Shown piece after piece: positions 1-64,000 of a stretch of 64,000 nucleotides of DNA. The DNA comes from Kuschelorhynchus macadamiae. Lineage: Eukaryota; Arthropoda; Insecta; Coleoptera; Curculionidae. Under the pieces are notes generated by a model. That model searched no databases. It was not told the origin of the DNA and saw only the letters and a list, made by a program, of their open reading frames with translations. The DNA lies in NCBI GenBank assembly GCA_030620095.1, contig JAUTXW010000110.1, forward strand, positions 248,001 through 312,000, in the 5' to 3' direction. Position 1 is the first letter of the stretch; the number at the start of each line of letters is the position of its first letter. The position numbers and the translations under genes were made by a program.

Positions 1-2
1 AT

Positions 3-320
3 ATTGTTTTGGCTGATAGGGGATTTTTAATAAAAGAAACATTGGGTGTCCTCCAAGCAAAATTGCATATTCCTGCATTTACAAAGGGTAAAACACAGTT
101 GCATCCTTTAGATATAGAAGAGACTCGGCAAATAGCTCATGTAAGAATACATGTCGAAAGAGTCATCGGGGTGATAAAAAATAAATATAAAATTTTAAAG
201 GGGACCATTCCGATAAGCATGCTAAAAAAAGGTAATAACCCTGAGGGCCTTAACATGTTAGATAAAATTATAGTTGTTTGCTGCGCTTTAGTGAATTTTT
301 CTCCGCCCATTATAAAATAA
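3..320 (+). pseudogene. C-terminal part of IS5/Harbinger-like DDE transposase
   Basis: The frame is open at the left edge (IVLADRGF...) and ends at TAA 318-320. ADRGFLIKE carries an Asp in the place of the second catalytic acid of DDE_Tnp_4 transposases. HVERVIGVIKNKYKILKGT carries the catalytic Glu with its usual R/K-rich follow-up. The N-terminal half, including the first Asp, is outside the window, so intactness cannot be judged. Confidence 0.7.
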
Positions 321-660
321 AAACAATTAAGTGTAGATCTGCCATTTTTGATGGGTTGCTTATTGTTTATATTGTAAATTAAATAATTACAATTGAATAA
401 TAAAATTGTTTTTTGATTATACCAATTGTCAAGAATAATGCATGGAAGAAACGCATGTGTAAATATTTTTCTTGTTAGATAAAATTGTACTATTTGTTAA
501 TAATTATTATTACTATATATTAATAGTGTAAAATAATGAAACCTGTCTTGTCCATTAAATAGCCTTTAAAATATATATATTTAAATATCTACAAATGAAA
601 TAAACATATAAAATTTATAATTTTGGTGTTTAATTTATTGTTCCCTTCAAAAGTATGTAT

Positions 661-1366
661 ATCTATTTAGGTGCACGAAGCCTTTATTTCTGAAATGCAG
701 CCTCGTAAAGGTGCAGCCAAAAAAAATTAAGTTACGACTTTTGACATTTAGATTTTAAAATACCTTTCCTATGCTTGTTTTCAGTGAAATTAAACTAAGA
801 GTACATTTTTGACATAAAACTACTCAGATATTTTTTAGAAGTTTGAAGATATGATATAGCTCCACTGTCAAAAATATATTTTCACAAAGTATAAGAGTAT
901 ATGGGCTATTTCTTTCCCAAATTTTGCACGGCATGATTTTTTACAGGAGATATATTTAATATTTGATAGCTTTACTCAAGTTTAGTTAATTTCTATTTTT
1001 TAAAAAGAGATTGTATATATTTGGGTGCACGAAGTCTTTGTTTCTGAAATGCAGCCTCGTAAAGGTGCAGCCAAAAAAAAATTAAGTTACAACTTTTGAC
1101 ATTTAGATTTAAAAATACCTTTCCTATGCTTGCTTTCAGTAAAATTAAACTAAGAGTACATTTTTGACATTGAAACTACTCAGATGTGATATAGCTCCAC
1201 TTTTAAAAATATATTTTAACAAAAGTATTATTATATTATGGGCTATTTTTTTCCCAAGTTTTGCACGGCATGATTTTTTACAGGAGATATACTCAATATT
1301 CGATAGCTTTACTCAAGTTTAGTTAATGTCTATTTTTTTAACAAGAAATTACTTATATGTGAATTA
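661..1366. repeat. 354-bp direct tandem repeat, two copies
   Basis: The text ggtgcacgaagcctttattt at 670 recurs at 1024 (period 354) with mismatches and small indels along the whole unit. Both copies contain atgcagcctcgtaaaggtgc and end in a run matching tagttaattyctattttt. The repeat fills the space between the two convergent transposon genes. No coding potential is seen. Confidence 0.85.
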
Positions 1367-1574
1367 TGTGATAGGAAACGCAGATATGAAGACATAATTT
1401 TATATGATTATATATAAATGGATAAAAAAATTCAAATACATAACCTGGAACATAAAAATGTGAAAAAGATTTCAAACTAAGTTTTGGTTATTTCCAGAGT
1501 TTTCACCTGCTGTTAAATAAAACAATGATCACCATTATTGTACTATTTATTTCGTTTATCACAAACAGTAAAAA

Positions 1575-3831
1575 TTACACCTCTTGATGTGGAGGATGGC
1601 AGTTCTTACAAAACCATAGTGAATTTGGTAAGTCGTCCAGCTTAACACATTCAAAATGAAACCACTGAGTTTCACACTCATCTCCTTCGCATCTTATCAT
1701 CGGTCTCCCATCATCTACGCCATTACATTGACAGCAATGAATAATTTTTGCCATACCTTACTGTCTAGTAAAAAACCTTCCTAAGAGCTCTGGCATTATT
1801 AACTCAGATTGAAGTTTTAGTGCTATTTCAGAATTTTCATTCCAAAACTGCCAATCTGGCAAAATTCTTTCTTTAAAAAAGATTCCAGGTGATCAAATGA
1901 CAAAATCGCAATATTGTAAGGAACTCACAAATATTTGCATTTGCACCTGGTAATAATAAGAATGTTTCTTATCAAGTGTTAATTTATCATTTTGTTTTAC
2001 TAAACAGCAGCTTGCCATTTTTAGGTATTCTTCCATGTCCTGTACATTGTTGGTAAATAATAAATAGGGGCATTTTACCTTTAGGCACCCCCCTCTGCAG
2101 CACTCACAATACACTATTCTATCAGGAGTCGCAGCTAACTGAGGCCATTTTTCGCTTACCAAAAGCCCAACTTCATTAATAATAAAGTTTGTATGGTTTT
2201 CTTCTTCCATATAATGCCTATACTCTTCTACTCCATCATTTTCATGTTTTAAACCCCAAGAAGTCGCCTTTGTTGTAAAGAGTATCTTTGTAGGGTAGCA
2301 TATAGATTTTATTAATGAAAGCGAAGGATTGGTTTTATTTGTCCGACATATGAGTTTAAACTTTGAAGCAGTAATCCTGCCTGCCCTCTGGGTGTACCAG
2401 TTTCTGTTTTCGCTCTGTCTTCTTGTTGCAGTTTCAATTTGACTAATTTGTTGTTTATTCATAGTAAAATGTATTGCTCCTGCAATTTTCATTAATTCAA
2501 CATATGTTTTGTCAAGGTTCTCTTCTTTATATATATCCAGTATTGATGGTATTTCTTTATTTATTTCTTCTGAAATCCTCGTGGCAAATGGTTCCACGAC
2601 CCTCATAAGTGTAGAAGTTTGACCCATTTCAGAACATTTTTCTAGCATAGACACCAGTTCTGCATTTGATATTGGCGGTATAGCAGAATTCTCTTGACGT
2701 ATATTGGTTTTTCCCCAGTTCATGTCCCTAACACGCACAATTGAAACTTTGGTAGACATACTGGGTACTGGCCACACCGATTGAAAGTCCGTGCATGACA
2801 TAGCTTCCTTCTTTGAAGAAGCATACTCTGTTGCAAAAAGTACTGCTCCTACATGGCTGCATACCTCACTTGTCCCCGCCATACACGTACAGTGTGCCGT
2901 ACATATACTTCCGTCTTTTGAGACAATTACCCAGACCTCCAATGGTTTTAAATTTGCCTTCTGTGAATGTTTTACCTGAAATTAAAAAAAATATATTAAA
3001 ATAAATTAAGCATGAGTTATTTCAAGTTGTGTCTAGTTGCCAGATGTCCTGTATATATGTGATTGTTTCGTGTTTCAGTACCTAATCCCAGTGTCCCGAG
3101 AACATAGGTATGTCATATTCTGTATTTCACAAGTTGTCCATAAAATAAAAATTTTTACAACTCAAAAATAACAATCAATACTTATTATTGTGTTTTTAGT
3201 ATTATCACATTACATCACTTATCAATATTGTATTATTCTGCCTAATGTTTATTTTTTGGTATCCCGTATTTTGAGAAATACCTAAAATCTGGCAATGTGA
3301 GTTGTGTTTTACTGCAAAAACTGATAACAATAGAAGATCCAGGGGAAAGCAAGATACCAGTCCATTGAAAACGGAAAAATAATAGCATTGTAGTTAATAT
3401 TTGAATTGCATTTTTTTCTCCTGGCTCTTCAATTATTAGAGAAATTACTAAAAAAACTTACACTTCCAACTAAAATGTATAGATCCTTGACTATCTTACT
3501 TCCAACTTTCAAAACAAAGCAGGACTCAAAGTATTTGTAAGCTTGCAAACTTTTAAAAGCTTTCATTTGTTCCTTTGTGTAGAAACTACGGGACAAAACT
3601 GAGTATGAAACAATATCCATATTGGTAATTGGTGGAATTCCATCAATGTTGTAGTTTAGGTCCAGAGTATTAAGGAGAAACGGGTCCAAACCGTTTATTA
3701 ATTTTAGTGCGATATCTGTAACAAAGAAAGGCTGTTATTGACGAAAATATAGAAAAAATATAGTTTTAAGCCTACCTTTCGCCGACATCTGGATGTTCAA
3801 CCAATAGCTTTTTTAAATATTCACTCTCCAT
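1575..3831 (-). pseudogene. SWIM zinc finger / YqaJ nuclease / PHD finger protein of the transposon, disrupted
   Basis: Exons on the minus strand: 3831-3776 (MESEYLKKLLVEH), 3715-3462, and 2975 downwards. Exon 3 begins VKHSQKANLKPLEVW and holds a SWIM finger (CTCMAGTSEVCSH). It continues with a YqaJ-type nuclease core (GRITASKFKLICR, GLKHENDGVEEY, TPDRIVYCECC, YYYQVQMQIFV). TGA at 1893-1895 sits where this family has Trp after CDFVI. The frame then continues (SPGIFFKERILPDWQFW) to a second stop, TAA 1758-1760, and runs on through a PHD finger (C-x2-C ... HFEC ... WFCKNC) to TAA 1575-1577. Exons 1 and 2 also disagree by one base of phase. The product would have been a recombination nuclease; this copy is dead. 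Confidence 0.75.
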
Positions 3832-3999
3832 GCCAAGAAAAGGGTTCAACAGAAAAGAAATAATCAAAAAAACACACCAAAGCTCGATAAACGTCTTCTA
3901 ATCACTTCCTACGTTTGCAAATGCATTAAATGCAATAGTTTTCTTCACTTTTCTTATGAAGCCACCCGCCATGTGTGCCAACCAACGTCAGTTTTGTTT

Positions 4000-5544
4000 A
4001 CAAATCTGACAGTTCGTCTGGACTGCCTAATAAACATGTCTGTATTTGATTAAAGGTTTTCAGTATTTAAAAAAAAATGTGCAAGTGCAAATAAAACAAA
4101 TATCCATATTTATAATTTTATTTTAATGCTTAACCAGTTCAAGTAACTTTATAATATTTGATTAGTAATACAGCCCGAAATATATCCAAATTGATTTATT
4201 TTATTAAGGTTATAAATATTAAAGTAACATTGTTTTGTATTAAGGCCTTCAACGTTTAAAAATTATATACATTATCCTTTTTCGATTTTATCATTTATTG
4301 GCCCAATAAAAATCATAGATGGTTGCAAAAAATTAAAACAGGGTTTAACAAAATTTTAATTTTTAATGTTCTCTTAGTATTCTAAGTATCTGAAACTAAA
4401 GTATATTTTTTTCTAAACCATAGTTTGTAACTACCCATCGTAAATGAATGTTCTTGTACGCACACCAACATTTCTGTGTTCTATCTAATATATGATATAC
4501 CGATTTACCAAAAACAGTTCAGTTCAAATACCACACAAAATGTTATTTATTGCATTTCTCGTTGTTCTTCAAGAATAATCAGTCTAAACATATCAATTTT
4601 TAATATGAATGAAAACAATTTAGAATGTTTTAAAGGGCTTATTCTTTCTTTTACTATTTTTTTTAATTCCGCCTATTTGAAATCGGAGTGTGTGTATATG
4701 AGAATTCAACCTTATATTGACTGGTACCCAATCAAAATTTGGGGAATATTGTAAACACACCGCGGCGACACACTATAGGCGTTGCCGTTTGTAGTAAAAC
4801 GTATAAAATTAATGGATATCTGACATGACACAGATTTCTATGTTTTAGATAAATAGCTTTTTCTAAGCCAATAATTATCCGCGTTAGAAAGAATCTTGGT
4901 ATTACCTTATGAGTTTGTTTGAAATTAGGAAAAGATATAATAGTACTTGACCCAGCACCCAACGAGACGAAATACTGAAATGTTAGTAGAGGTGTTCGGC
5001 AACACGAGACGACTGCTTCAAAATAAACAAAAAGTATATTGGACACAAACAATTTGCCTATAAAATAGGTTAATGCTAACTCTAGTCATTCAATATTCGA
5101 AGGGACTTCCCCTATAAACTTTTATCTATGCAGTGGACGTTTTCCTAAGGCAAGTCGTTTTAACTGGAAATTGTATTTCCATATCAGATAATAATAAATA
5201 GTATTTGATCTATCGACATGTCTTCCAAATAAACTATCATTTTAATCCGTTCGATTTCCATCTGATAATGGAAATGCTATTTAAATTATATATAATTATA
5301 TTATTATAATTGAAATTGTATGTCCATTATCTGAAATGAAAATACATTGTATGATTTTAGCCATAAAACTAGGCGGAGTTTTAATTTTAATTTTATTTCA
5401 TTTCTGCACATGCCACTCAAGCCAGCTGACTCGACTTGAATAAAAACAAAAACTAAAACGGCTTGCCATATTTTCCTATTAATATTTAGAGCTGGCATCA
5501 GTGCTAGGGGCCCAGGCGTTTTGTAAATTGTTCAGGGGAGGCTA
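4000..5544. other. Intergenic AT-rich DNA
   Basis: Between the transposon and the Tc1 remnant. Short open frames on both strands (4476-4754, 5052-4732) have low-complexity composition and no motif. Nothing else is supported. Confidence 0.4.
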
Positions 5545-5775
5545 AGGGGTCCAGAGTCCAGACATCAATCCTATTGAGAATATTTGGGGAAAAAATGAAA
5601 CCAAGAAGAACTCCGACAGAAGATATCTGAAGCGTGGAATGAATTGACTTCAGAATTTATAAGATTTTTTTCATAGCTTTGTCAATAAGATTTTTTTAGG
5701 CAATATTGAGATTTCAGTTTTTTGCAAAAAGGGAAGGTTACAACGATATCCCGCGAACCAATTTTATTTTCTCTG
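5545..5775 (+). mobile_element. Tc1-like transposase remnant
   Basis: PDINPIENIWGK is readable from about 5557; it corresponds to the PDLNPIENLWG motif with the third catalytic acid of Tc1 (DD34E) transposases. A decayed tail including EGYNDI resembles the GGHTKY-like C-terminus. Only the last quarter of a transposase remains, with frameshifts. Confidence 0.6.
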
Positions 5776-7251
5776 TATTATACAAAATTAGTTTAATCTA
5801 TTCTATCACGCTAGCACGGACTTTATAAAAAAAATCAGTAGCATTGGTATGTAATTAAACAGGTATCTCATTTGTAACATAACATAATTTTAAACTTAGG
5901 CAGGGAAAGAACTTTGTCTAGGATTTTAAATCGTCAGCGTTGAGCGTCAAGATTATTATGATTTTTGCAGATTTTATTCCGCTTGTCTGCACGATTCCAC
6001 AAGGAAAAAGTATAATGGAAACTTAGTTTCGAAGGTGGGAGGAATCTGAGAGGGACCGAAAGCATGTGCGCGCGTCATTGGAATTCAAAATAAGGGGAAC
6101 AGAAGTCGTATACATGCAAAAAACCACAAAAAGAATACAAAAGTAAATGAAAATAAAATTTAACATAATAGTTGAAGTATTTGATGCTTAGTAAATGATG
6201 AAAGTGCCCGACAATCGAGTATCTTCGAAATCGTCTGGCTAAATACCCCCAGTGAAGCTATTAAGTTACATATTAAAAAAAAGCAAAGGTGGACAATCTT
6301 GATTAGGCAAGGATTATTAAAAAATGTACGGCGCGTTTATACAGCTTTTAGAAAAAGATGGAATGATCTAGAAAATTGTAGAATAATCTAAATACTACAG
6401 AGTGAAAAAATTAGGCCTAATAGAACATTCATGAACGTTTTTTGACACTGTCATAGACGTTACATGGATAATAACTAAGGTAAGTCCATTTCATTAAAAT
6501 AACAAATTATAAATAAAATTCCGGGTCTATATTAAAACAAGGATGTTTTTATTAAAAATTGGACTAACTAATCATTCAACGTCTCGTAGCGGCAGGACTC
6601 CTGAGGATGTTTAAGACAACAAATTGCGCTCGCCGGAAGAGTCACACCATTCAGAGCAGAAAACCTGAAGGTTAGAAAAGGGACAAGTGCCATGGATGTG
6701 ATGATACATTTCGGGAATTTACGTCTGCGCCAGTACTATGTGGTATCAGAAAAGACGGGGGAGTTTCCGAAGAAATTCAAAATGCTCAGGTGTGGTAACA
6801 TTTCTAAAGCCCCCCGCTACACACTATACAGCTCGGTTTGTCTGTTCATTTCACCAATTCATATGAATGATCGAGTTGGCGAATCAATGAATTGACGAAT
6901 ATTTCATCCAAACTATGGGGACGTATGAGTCGCTGGATGAATAATCAATGGATAGTGAGTAGCGGGCTTAACGGTCGGAACACAATGGGACTCCTTTATA
7001 CGTTTAACGCGAAAACTAATCTACAAAAATGAAACTTAAAAAGGAAGTACACAATTGTGGTACAAAAATAGGTGAGAATTTTGACGTTGGAACCAAATAT
7101 AACTGTTAATAACCTATATTTCAAAAAAGTATCTGACAAAATACCGGAAAAAACAAAGAAAAACATTAGAATTCTTAAAACCCAGCCAGAATTTGAATTT
7201 TAGGCTACTAGGTACTAATAGAATATTAACTAAATATTATGGATCGAATGA
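5776..7251. other. Intergenic DNA upstream of PRKDC
   Basis: No open frame with recognisable content. A moderately GC-rich patch near 6570-6990 has a short open frame (6692-6895) that resembles nothing I know. No promoter signal is visible before the TATCG cluster. Confidence 0.4.
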
Positions 7252-7350
7252 TATCGATATATAGCACGTATCGTTTTAAATATCGTTCCAAAATATCGAG
7301 TATCGGGGCAATAGTATCGATATTCTAGAATATCGTGCATCTCTCTGTCA
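7252..7350 (+). promoter_or_regulatory. TATCG cluster with two DRE (TATCGATA) sites, likely PRKDC promoter
   Basis: Perfect TATCGATA words lie at 7252-7259 and 7315-7322. Further TATCG words are at 7269, 7281, 7294, 7301 and 7331, giving seven in about 85 bases, roughly 230-315 bases before the PRKDC start codon. TATCGATA is the DNA replication-related element bound by DREF in Drosophila, common in promoters of replication and repair genes. A tcagt initiator-like word follows near 7350. No TATA box is obvious. Promoter use here is inferred; a repeat-derived cluster is the alternative. Confidence 0.5.
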
Positions 7351-7567
7351 GTTGATAAGGAAATTTAACCAAACTTTTATTAACAAGTTGATTTGTTTTT
7401 GTTTTGAATCGATTTGATTTTCATTTCAAAATTAATTCCCGTTGGCGTCGAACATAATAGAAAATAACAAAACCAATTTTATATATGTTTTGAGTTTTTA
7501 CGTACGTTTTTACTTTTAATTAAATTTTTTGTTTGTTGGCTCGCATTACTCTAGAGCTTTGTCGAAT

Positions 7568-62023
<54,456 letters not shown>

Positions 62024-63177
62024 GTAATTTAATTCATAAAGATTGGATGTAAAAATGTTATTTATGTGCCAACATTAAATCTTAAACCAATCAATTCTTT
62101 TTTTATAAATAAACTTTTTTACATTGAGCTCAAAAAGGCCTAACCAGGTCTGACGAAAAACGCAGTCCAGGATCTTAGGGCAGGTAAGGTCTTTTTTGCG
62201 TTGATGTGAAAAACAGTATTTATAATAAAAGAAGTCAGGGATTGCAGGGTTCCCACTTTTCTGGAAAATCCTGGAAGTCAGGAAATGTCAGGCAGGGAAT
62301 TCAAAATTTGTCATGGAAGTCAGGGAAAACTTACAGAAAGATCGACATAAAAATGACTACGAAAATAAAAAATAATTTTTTGGTAAACTTAAAAATAGCC
62401 CGACCCGAAATTCGGAAAATTATTGGCCTACATTTTTTTCTTACGAGTGTCAAACTTCAGTTAACATTCAAACCAGTTGAATATTTTAATTTTAAAATCT
62501 CGATTGCAAGTGTTGTTTTAGAACTTTGAAAGCTGTTTCTTTTTTATGAAAATAAACTTTCTTTGCGCATGCAAGTGATCTTTTAACCCTATGAAGTTTT
62601 TTTAAGGATGTTTGAATGTATAGTTTTAAAAATACAAAAACTGTTTTTGCAGATTTACGATAGTGCCACGGAAAAAAAATCTATTCTCAAGAATCCTGGT
62701 TTCAAACGAACAAAGATTTTACAAACTATAATGACTAATTTGTAGAAAAGATTATAGTTTGGTAATATGGGAATTCAGGCTATTATAAGCCGTATGAAAT
62801 CAAATATTCACAAAAATAGCGTTCAGCAATATTCAGTTGTCAAATGTTTCGATGTTGGACATATTTTGCCACAAAAGAAAACATTAAAAGCCACTCAGAC
62901 AACAACAAATCAACTAATTCTTTCAAATTTTAACTAAATAATTTAAATTAATAGTTTTGATAAAACTATTCTGTTACTTTCATTGATGTTTCCTGACTCA
63001 GATATCACTAGAAATATACGAATAGGCCTCACAAAAACCTCCCACTTACATATGTTTGGTTTAGCCGAATACTTTTTGAAAACATATTAAAACACTAAAG
63101 CATTTTTCAATTTCAATTCACGAATCGCTTAATAAGTGGAAATCTATTATAAACACGCTTACCTTAAACGATGTGTG
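62024..63177. other. PRKDC intron 24, with gtcaggga-rich patch
   Basis: Around 62230-62335 the words tcagggattg, gaagtcagga, atgtcaggca and gaagtcaggg recur, suggesting a decayed short repeat. No PRKDC exon is seen here. Confidence 0.4.
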
Positions 63178-63620
63178 TTAAAATTGTCGCGAATGAATTA
63201 AAAGATCCATTGATGCCAGCTAAAATTGCATTTTTTTGATATGATAGCGACATTCCTAGAACTATTTTTTACTAAATTTCAGAGCAACGGTCCTCTTATC
63301 CCATTTCTTTATACGGATCTAAATTGGCTTAATTATAAAAAATATAAAAAAAAACTGAAAAATAAAAAAAAGATGTTACAAAATTTTTTTTTTCTGGATA
63401 AATTGGATATTGGTTTTTGCTTGTGAAAAATGTTTAAAGATGTATAAGGTTCGCGAAAAGGGTAAATTGATTTTTCGCAAAGGTCGTCAAACATTTTTGA
63501 TTGCTACGATTTCAAAAATAATAAATAGAGGAGGGTTGAAATGTGAAATTCTCGAAGCAGTTTCATGCTTAAATCCAAATATTGTAGCAATTAAGAAGCA
63601 AAATAGTTGTGATAACTAAC
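63178..63620 (+). pseudogene. Decayed dispersed ORF family (repeat-type protein)
   Basis: ANELKDPLMPAKIAFF (about 63190), LELFFTKFQSNGPLIPFLYT (63250) and LDKLDIGFCL (63395) read in order. After a frameshift near 63415 come RKGRQTFLIATISKIINRGG (63460) and LKCEILEAVSCLNPNIVAI (63535). I recall this pattern from expanded transposon-associated proteins in insects. Family and activity unknown. Confidence 0.45.
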
Positions 63621-64000
63621 ATTGTTTTGAAAAACTTGAGATAAATAAAATCTTTAACAACTTAAAAAATTAGAAATTAAATGGATTATGTTTCGACGTT
63701 AACTGCAAATATCTGAAAATTAAATTAAAAAAGGAAATTATAAAATGTGAATAAATTCGTTTGTGCCAGATTCTGTTATGCTGCCAGAATTTTGCATTTT
63801 TATCAGATGCATTTATCCAGATTTTATAATTATTTAATTAGGCTTAACTTCGAAACATAAACTAATTAATAAGTGTTTTGCTTTTGTAAAGAAATAATGA
63901 CAGCATAAATAAAGTGATATTTAGTCTAAAAAAAGTTTTTGTTATATTTATTATTATGCTTAAACTTCATAAAACCAATTTATTTTTGGAGAGTAAAATA

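Larger units (their letters stand above)
1..3990. mobile_element. Decayed ISL2EU/Harbinger-like two-gene DNA transposon
   Basis: A DDE transposase end (+) and a SWIM-YqaJ-PHD protein gene (-) face each other, the gene pair known from ISL2EU-type elements, in which a YqaJ-like nuclease accompanies an IS5/Harbinger-like transposase. The left end lies outside the window. The right end is near the YqaJ start at 3831 but no terminal inverted repeat can be set because the partner end is missing. Family naming rests on the gene pair, not on a search. Confidence 0.65.

Noticed and set aside
63286..63430. Possible PRKDC exon 25 after an acceptor-like tttcag at 63278-63283
   Set aside because: The text does not match the DNA-PKcs segment expected after PEWMN and belongs to a different repeat-type ORF.

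Overview
The window is AT-rich nuclear DNA from an insect. A beetle is plausible from the style of the repeats, but nothing here fixes the order. It is dominated by one large split gene on the + strand, with mobile-element remains filling its introns and upstream flank. The gene is an orthologue of PRKDC, the DNA-dependent protein kinase catalytic subunit (DNA-PKcs), the PIKK kinase of non-homologous end joining. I could place 24 consecutive coding exons (7568-62023). All splice phases agree and there is no internal stop. Together they encode 1,992 residues, which correspond to the N-terminal HEAT domain and the first part of the middle HEAT cradle of the human protein. The gene runs off the right edge, so the FAT, kinase and FATC domains are not in the window. 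About 6 kb of 54 kb is coding.

Layout. 1-4000: an old two-gene DNA transposon (ISL2EU/Harbinger-like) with the end of a DDE transposase on + and, convergent to it, a SWIM/YqaJ/PHD protein gene on - carrying two in-frame stops. 4000-7250: intergenic DNA with a Tc1 remnant. 7252-7350: a cluster of TATCG words including two perfect DRE (TATCGATA) sites, the likely PRKDC promoter. Intron 1 (7710-14220): decayed LINE copies and a near-perfect palindrome. Intron 2: LINE endonuclease remains and a possible copia gag remnant. Intron 5: two Penelope-like elements (PLEs) in inverted orientation within a 12-bp target duplication. Intron 8: a LINE on the - strand. Intron 12: a scrambled tandem repeat and a third PLE. 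Intron 14: a PLE broken by two LINEs and a local duplication. Intron 17: a candidate 2.6-kb TIR element, a palindromic MITE and a LINE tail. Intron 20: a decayed unknown ORF family, a near-identical 447-bp GC-rich tandem unit, long (TA)n tracts and a DD41D Tc1/mariner transposon inserted in such a tract. After exon 24 there is about 2 kb of intron with another decayed repeat-type ORF.

Together: every insertion I can place lies in an intron or upstream of the gene and leaves the PRKDC exons intact, as expected of a gene under selection. The mobile-element proteins all carry stops, frameshifts or truncations and look dead. Exon calls rest on splice consensus, phase agreement and recalled similarity to vertebrate DNA-PKcs; no database search was run.
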